From: Linnemannia hyalina
Taxonomy: Eukaryota; Mortierellomycota; Mortierellomycetes; Mortierellales; Mortierellaceae
DNA: 64,000 bases
Assembly (NCBI GenBank): GCA_019671135.1
Contig: JAHRHY010000003.1
Span: forward strand, 2,976,001 to 3,040,000
Direction: 5' to 3'
Below, in pieces: positions 57,523-64,000 of the stretch. Positions within the stretch are counted from its first letter, which is position 1; every line of letters starts with the position of its first letter. The translations under genes were made by a program, and so were the position numbers. Under the pieces are notes generated by a model. It saw only the letters and a list, made by a program, of their open reading frames with translations. It did not search any database and was not told the DNA's origin.

Positions 57523-60151
57523 ATGAGCGGACGAGATCGTTTAGCCGACTTCCAGGTAACTTGGGAGATAGAAGTCAGAGAGCGACAGGAAAAAAAGAGC
57601 CCTTCTCAACTGTCTGTTATGACAGCCCTTGGGTCGTTGCATCTTCCCTTCTGTGCTCTCTTTTCTTTGTTCAAGAAAGAATACTGGAGCATTGATTCAC
57701 ACCTGTCTAGGAAGAAAAAAAACGATCATGCAGGTCCAGTGTACTCATTCCCCTCTATTTCTTTTTTCTCACTTCTCATAGGGCCAGTCCAACAACAACC
57801 AAGGCTATGGGTAAGTTGGTTAACAGCACCTATTCACCCCTTACACTCTTGAACTGCAACAGTCGACAGGCACCATACGAACAACACAAAAGTGAGCGAG
57901 GGAAGGAGGAGAAGGGGAAGAGGAATACACCCTATTTTAAGAACTGCAAAAGTCGTTCGTTGTTTTTTTCTTTCGCAATCGTGCTTGGCCCTATTATCGA
58001 TTTTTTTTCTCGTGTTTGTGCAGTCACTGCGACGATTCGGTCCGCAATGAGACGAGGCAAAGGCTGTACTCTTTTCCCGTTGTTCCGAAGAGGGTGTGTG
58101 AGAGTGATAGAACGTCTACATCTCGTAGCGCAATGGGCGCACACGCACACTTGTTATATTCCTCTTGCGATTACTCTGAACACAGAGCTTGAACCGTGTA
58201 CATTCATACTCTACAATGATATCATTCTGTGGCTCTTTTTTGTTTGTTTATTGTCCTTGATATCGTCGTTGCTCTATTTCTGTTGTCATTGTCGATGGCA
58301 TGGTCTTACTCTAGTAACAAATCCTGACTCGCTTATTCTATTTCTATTTCAACAGCCAACAGCAGCAGTACGGTCAACAGCCTTACGGCCAGCAGCAATA
58401 TCAACCCCAGCAACAGTATGGACAGCAGCAGTACGGGCAACAACAATATGGCCAACAACAATATGGCGGTCAGCAGCAGCAGAACCAGTACAACAACCAG
58501 CAGCAATTTGCTCAGCAGACCCAGTTCCAACAGCCTCAGCCTCAGCCTCAGCAATTCCCTCCTCCAGTCAGAATCGAGATGAGCAACGTCTCGGCCACTT
58601 CCTCCGATGACATGAATGCCTTCTTTGCAGAGGTATGACCTACCACACAACTGGACTACCAAAAGGACTCATCTCAACGATAATTGCGGCAGTGGGCCCA
58701 CAAGGACATAAATGAGGCATATCGGAGACTGACGCATACATCTTTTACTGTTCATGCACACTAATTAGGTCACCGCAATCAACGAGGACATCGCCAAGCT
58801 GGAGCAGAACATTACTCAGGTCGAAGAGTTGCACGACATTTCTCTTAATAGCGTGTCTAGCGAGGACCAGGCCGCCCGCACCAATCGTCAATTGGAGGGT
58901 ATCACCACCGACACCACCCAGCTCTCCAACAGGATCAAGAGAAGAATCAAGGGTACGCTTTGACCATTTACCTGACGATTGCGACACGTGTCAACTTCAT
59001 ACTGGGAAATGTTTTCTACTCTTCTCGTTCGCATAGTAACGTCTTGTTCTTGTTCTCGTCCGAATTGACTATGGTAGATATCGAGCTTGCCAACCTTCGT
59101 TTGGCCAAGTCTCCCAACATTCAGATTCGAAGCACTCAGGCCAAGTCGTTGAAGGATAAGTTCTTGAAGACCCTTCGCCGCTACCAGAGCTCCGAGAGTG
59201 AAGCCAGAAAGAAGTACCAAGGACGCATGGAGAGACAATACAAAATTGGTGAGTCTTTGAGGGTCATTGGAAGTATTACATTCTTGGGGGTTCTTTTCTA
59301 TCTGTAGGACAATGTAATAGCTGACACTCATCTCTTGCCATGTTCACGTTCATAGTCAAGCCTGACGCGACTCCTGCTGAAATTGCCCAGGCTACAGAGT
59401 CTGACAATCCCCAGATCTTTGCCCAGTCGGTAAGGTTCTAGCACTGTTTCATCCACCATGGACATTGGACATATTGTTTGGAACAAGACATGGCTATGAT
59501 AATCCACTAATACATCGTTCGTGTTGACGTGTATCGTTTCTCTAGGTTCTTCAAAGCACACGCTATGGCGATGCCAACCGCGCTCTTCGCGAAGTCCAGT
59601 CTCGCCACGACGATATCAAGAAGATTGAAAAGACGATTGTGGTACGTTACCGCTGCTCAATGTTTGCAGCATCGATTTCATTTCCAATGACTTGTTTTGT
59701 TTGGATGTGGATAAATCGGACCAAAAAATAACAACAAAAATTGACATCGATCTACCTTTTGTCGCGTATTATCTCTTGTATAGGAATTGAACCAGTTGTT
59801 TATTGATATGGAAACGCTTGTAACTGAGCAAGCAGAGGTGATGAACACGATTGAGGAGAACACTCAGCAGACTGATACTCAACTGGAGTCTGGAAACAAG
59901 GAGGTCGACGTTGCGATTACCAATGCCATCGGAGCGCGTAAAAAGAAGTGGATCTGCTTCTTTATCTCGCTCATCCTTCTCATCATCATCGTTATCATCG
60001 TTCTCAAGACCGTAAGTCGTTTGGTTACTTTTGGAATGTCATGAATGGTGTTCGTCGGCATAGAAGCTGTTGGTTTCTTGAGTCCTTTGTAACTAACGTG
60101 AGTTCTTTTTGTCTATTACTTTTTTTCGTCCGTTAGACTGGTATCATCTAA
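57523..60151 (+). CDS. Plasma-membrane syntaxin (Sso1-type t-SNARE) with Gln/Tyr-rich N-terminus
   Basis: Nine exons are inferred: 57523-57555, 57782-57810, 58356-58632, 58769-58952, 59078-59248, 59356-59429, 59546-59641, 59784-60011 and 60137-60151. All are in phase, giving 368 aa. Residues about 12-85 are Gln/Tyr/Gly-rich with repeated QQYGQQ units, and then a conventional syntaxin begins. The Habc-type helical bundle covers exons 4-6 (NAFFAEVTAINEDIAKLEQN ... RRYQSSESEARKKYQGRMER). The SNARE helix contains LNQLFIDMETLVTEQAEVMN with the central Gln of a Qa-SNARE. A C-terminal anchor follows (KKKWICFFISLILLIIIV). The last exon encodes only TGII and the stop. The best match is the exocytic Sso1/Sso2 group, which pairs with Sec9 and Snc-type SNAREs at the plasma membrane. 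Confidence 0.93.
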
Positions 60152-62158
60152 ATATCAGCATGCATGAGAGTACTTGACCTGCAAACATTTTATTTTTCTT
60201 CTCATCTTCATATTCCCCTTCCAACTACAACGTAATACTCTTTTTGTCAATGGATAAGGTTGTCGACTCGACATCCATTGACTTTACACCCTTTTTGTAC
60301 TTTAGTTTAGAGTAGTTTCTAAAGTAAACACACAAACATATTAATACTTTCCATGGTTAGCCTTTTTTTTTTTTTTTTTGACTTGGTGGAAGAAAGAGAG
60401 GAGTGGTGATTTCTGATTCGCGCGATAAAGATCAAACAAGCCGCTCTTTCTCGGGGGAGGCGACACGGCTGGCGTGGTTTCTCACTCGGTGGGTTGTATC
60501 GCTGTTTGTATGACAGGATGAGGGGCGTGCGAAGTCTTGTCCCCTTGCATGTCTGTCTGTCTGTCTCTTTTGCAATGGTCCCTTGGTCGGTGTTTATGAT
60601 TGATCGGAGGAAAAGAGAACGAGGCAAACAAAGAAACCTATCTTGGTTTCACAAAGAAAACAAAACGAGAGGGTTAGAGGAAGTATGTGTGTGTTTGCTC
60701 CAGCCAGACACAGGGGGGAGGGGGACAGGATGAAGGAGAAGGTGGCAGGAGGGGTTGGGTGCATGGTCGAGTCTACATGGGGGACAAGTGGAGAAAAATA
60801 AAACAAGGTTATCCGCCCGTTTTCTCCACCTCCTCCTCTTTCCCCAACTTTCTTTTCGTTGTTTTATTCATTACCCGGACCGCCTCGTTTGTTCATCATG
60901 GTTATTCATGTACACAAACAACAGCAATTGACTCCTTATCCCATCACCTTTCTTACTCTCTCAAGACAAACGATACGAAGCTTTCTCTACCGAGCTTATT
61001 GACAGTACAAGTAGAGCGATTGATTTGCGATTCTGACATGATAAACAAAAGCACCACGGACATCAACAAAAAAAACTAATAGATGGCGCGCCGATTGTTC
61101 AGGGTCCCAAACCCAACCGAACCCGTAACGTATCCGCCCAAGAGTACGTACTGTTTGAGCGCGCGCACGCGCGTGCATGCTCTTTTTTTTTTTTTTTTTT
61201 TTTTTTTCTTCATCGGATTCAGATAACATATGAGTTTGAATATAAGTAAACCAAAGGGTCTTTGTATTGTCGTGTGAGCAGTAAACGAAGGCCGGAGTGA
61301 AAAGTCAACCCATGGTAAAGTTTCTCGATGACTCTCCCCACTGCCAACGGAGGATACTTTAGTCAGAGAGAAAGAAAGAAAGAAAGAAAGAAAAAAAAGT
61401 GAGAGAGAGAGAGAGAGACAGGGTTCAAGGGAGACAAAAAGAGGACAACATTGCATAAACGATCGATTGTACGCCCACCTTGCACCCCCCTACAGAAAAA
61501 AAAACTCCTTGCTGCCTGAAGTTGCAAAGAGAAAAAACTTACTGACAAGACACAGGTCAAAGGGTGTAAACCTATTGTGTGATGCGATAGAGTTGCAGCC
61601 TTGCATGCGATAACGCTAGACACGTTCAACTTTAAAACCTTGACAAACCAAGCCAGTGCCAAAACACAGAAGGAAAGCGAGCTAGCCTTGGTATATCTTC
61701 TGTATGTAAACCAGGGGCATGAACAGCAAGGTCCCATGTCCAAACTCCTTGTTGTTGCTGTTGTTCCCTGGGAATACAGAGTCGCAAGGACGCTTTTTGG
61801 TAGTCGATTGAATTGAGTTGGGTTGGTCAGTGTATGGCGTTACTATGTGATGGGCTAGTGGGGGATGAATGAGATGGCTTCGTGGGATAAGGAAAAGGTC
61901 GCCCGGATTCAAATCCTCTTCCTCCTCCGTCTCCTTTTTCGCCCCTTTGCACTAACCTTTTCATTTTCTTTTTAACTCGCCTCGTTTTTTCTACTTCACT
62001 TCTTCTCTTTCTCTTATTCCGTTCTTCGTTCATCCACCTTTCTTCCCTTGCATTGAGCTCTTGATCCCTGTCCGACCACCCAATCTCCACCTCTTCTCGT
62101 TCTCTTCCTTTCTCTCTCACAGTGGTTCACTCGCACACCTACCTGAAAGAAAGCGACC
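60152..62158. other. Intergenic region with homopolymers and alternating purine-pyrimidine tract
   Basis: No gene is supported. It contains T-runs near 60362 and at 61183-61207, a GC/AC alternating tract at 61158-61180, and GAAA and GA repeats at about 61368-61420. The last ~150 bases are CT-rich and likely promoter for the acyltransferase gene. Confidence 0.5.
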
Positions 62159-64000
62159 ATGGAGCAGCAACACGCCCCCGCAACAGCCGAGGCTGACCAC
62201 CAACACCCTCACCGGGACGACAACTCCTCCAGCAGCAGCAACAACAATAACCAAAAGATCGAAGACCCCCAAATCCTCTCCCCCGTCTCGACTAACACCG
62301 CCGTCCACAAGGATTCGGCCCTCCCCCCTATCCCAGAACCAGCCCACGATACCGTTGCAACACCCACGGCTGGTGGGTTGAAGAGCCGCCTGCAATTGAG
62401 TGCGAACCGCCTACTGTCGCTGGACTTGTTGCGTGGTCTTGCGATCTTGATTATGATCACTTGTAATGCCCAGATGGATAACGCCTTCTGGATCGTCAGT
62501 AAGTATCTCTTTTGTTGATAAAAGAGGATGTTGGTTCCGATGTGTTGTATGTATCGAAGGATGCGGAGAAAGAAAGAAAGGGAAGGTGTTAGGAATGTTC
62601 TCGTTACCCCGAACAGGTTGGTTGGCTGTTTTCGTGGGGTCCTCCTCTTTCACCATTAGTTTACTAACGGATCAACAATCATCTACTCTGTCCATTCATC
62701 GTGTAGCTCACCCCGAGTGGATTGGATTCACCATTGCCGGTAAGAAAGCGTGCCCACATCCTTTGCGCCATAGAATAACAACAGCAACTACAACAAAAAA
62801 GAGCAGCCCTGTGCATTTTTTTCTCATGAACATTCGAAGATGGGATCGATAAGAAAATAATCAGACAAAGGCGTTCATTGTCTCCCTTTGTGCCACAACA
62901 TCACCAACACAGTTCCGCTACTGCCAGTTGCTTGGACCTCCTCCCTTTGTTGACCACCCAACCCTCACGCGCTGTCTTCTCACAATTATGCTTAATCCGC
63001 ATACCTTTCTAATCTTCCTCTCCCTCTGCCGCTGACAACAAACAAAAATAGACACTGTGTTCCCAAGCTTCCTGTTCATCACGGGCTGCACCCTTCCCCT
63101 GTCCGTCCGCGCAGATCCCAACCCAACGCCCGGCAACAAATACTACCGCAATCATGCCCTCCGCATCCTCAAGCGATCCCTCATTATCTGGGGCCTCGGT
63201 GTGATTCTCAACCTCTACGGCCTCGTCCAGCTCCACGCCCCCGCTGACCAGTTCCGTTGGCCCGGTGTCTTGAACAGAATTGGATTCTGCTACTTGGTCG
63301 TTGGGTGGATGCATCTCTTGGTTTTGGCCAAGGGTCGTAAGGATGAGAGACCGCTTTCTGTGGGTTACCTCTTCCGGTCAAGCAACAAGGCTGTTGATAC
63401 GGTTGACGGTGGGAAGAGAGTGGAGGAGGAAGTTGTCGAGCATGGGGCGTGGCCTTGGTTTGTCCGTGTCACCTTGCCGTTCTACTTGCCGGTTGTCTGT
63501 CTGGTTGTTTGGTTGATCTGTACTTACAGTGTTCAAGTCGAGGGATGCCCTTACCGCGCCATGATTGAGGACCCCAAGTGCAGTCCTCAGGCCTACTTTG
63601 ACCTCAAGGTCTTTGGTAAAAACCATACCTACCGCCACCTGGAGTTTGACCCCGAAGGTTCTCTCTCGACTTTGACCTCGATCCTCAACGTCTGGTTCGG
63701 ATGGTACATTGGCTGCACGGTCCGCACCCTCAATGCCCAGGTCAAGCAAGTCACCTCAGACTTCAAGGCCCACCGCGAGACTACCTCTGCTAGTGGTACA
63801 GCTGTCAGTGAGGCCCAGGTTCTGGAGGAAGACATCCTCGAACAAGAGACACTTGTTCGTATTCACTTGGAACATTGCAGCACATGGTTCTGGTACGGCC
63901 TCCTCTGGGCTTTTATTGGTTGGCTCTTCAGTCTCGGTCTCCCTCTGTCCAAGCCCAGTTGGACGGCCACCTTTGCAGTGATGAGCTCTGGAGTCTCGCA
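62159..64000 (+). CDS. HGSNAT-like membrane acyltransferase, 3' end beyond the window
   Basis: Exons are 62159-62498, 62707-62739 and 63052 to the window edge; about 440 residues are visible and the gene is incomplete at the right. A disordered ~75-residue N-terminus leads to the family start NRLLSLDLLRGLAILIMI. The joined exons then give IVTHPEWIGFTIADTVFPSFLF, a conserved His-containing segment of the heparan-alpha-glucosaminide N-acetyltransferase family, with the small 33-nt exon 2 encoding its centre. Further membrane segments follow (NHALRILKRSLIIWGLGVIL, PGVLNRIGFCYLVVGWMHL). Members transfer acetyl groups across membranes in lysosome-like or bacterial cell-envelope settings. Fungi lack heparan sulfate, so the substrate here is unknown. 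Confidence 0.87.

Noticed and set aside
61827..61930. tRNA-like T-loop (GGATTCAAATCC)
   Set aside because: No matching acceptor, D or anticodon arm could be folded around it.
1..64000. CRISPR arrays, prophage, rRNA genes or biosynthetic clusters
   Set aside because: No regularly spaced repeats, phage genes, rRNA stretches or clustered secondary-metabolism enzymes were seen; the spliced genes mark the window as eukaryotic.

Overview
The window looks like nuclear DNA of an early-diverging filamentous fungus, most likely Mortierellomycota (Mortierella and relatives). Genes carry many short introns with GTAAGT-like donors, and the proteins are fungal: a Zn2Cys6 transcription factor, a VTC polyphosphate polymerase, a CDC50 flippase subunit, an Sso1-type syntaxin and an alpha-arrestin. 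Intergenic DNA is CT-rich and full of microsatellites, and coding regions hold long Gln/Asn/Ser runs. The phylum is inferred from overall style; no marker was aligned.

Layout. 0-8.8 kb: a FAD-dependent amine-oxidase-like protein and a membrane-anchored HSL-type alpha/beta hydrolase. 12.6-16.2 kb: a Zn2Cys6 regulator with a poly-Gln C-terminus. 18.8-25.9 kb: a single-pass surface protein with an Asn/Gln-rich tail, a monoacylglycerol-lipase-like hydrolase and, convergent to it, CDC50. 25.9-31.9 kb has no gene I can support. 32.0-35.5 kb: VTC4. 35.6-41.4 kb is an accessory patch: an unrecognised minus-strand gene, a broken pogo/Tigger-like DNA transposon with unusually long terminal inverted repeats, a stretch of decayed coding-like DNA and a retroelement integrase relic. 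41.5-47.8 kb: ribosomal protein eS17, glycyl-tRNA synthetase and an alpha-arrestin with a PPxY motif. 50.2 kb: tRNA-Trp. 51.1-55.4 kb: a Lys/Glu/Ser-rich low-complexity protein and an F-box/WD40 protein. 57.5-60.2 kb: a plasma-membrane-type syntaxin with a prion-like N-terminal extension. 62.2 kb to the right edge: an HGSNAT-like acyltransferase, incomplete.

No operon-like functional cluster is visible, as expected for a fungus. Loose themes are membrane lipid handling (two hydrolases, CDC50), phosphate storage (VTC4), trafficking and ubiquitin adaptors (syntaxin, arrestin, F-box) and translation (eS17, GlyRS, tRNA-Trp). Exon models were built by hand from splice-site phase and family motifs. 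They are internally consistent in frame except at one junction of CDC50, which is flagged.
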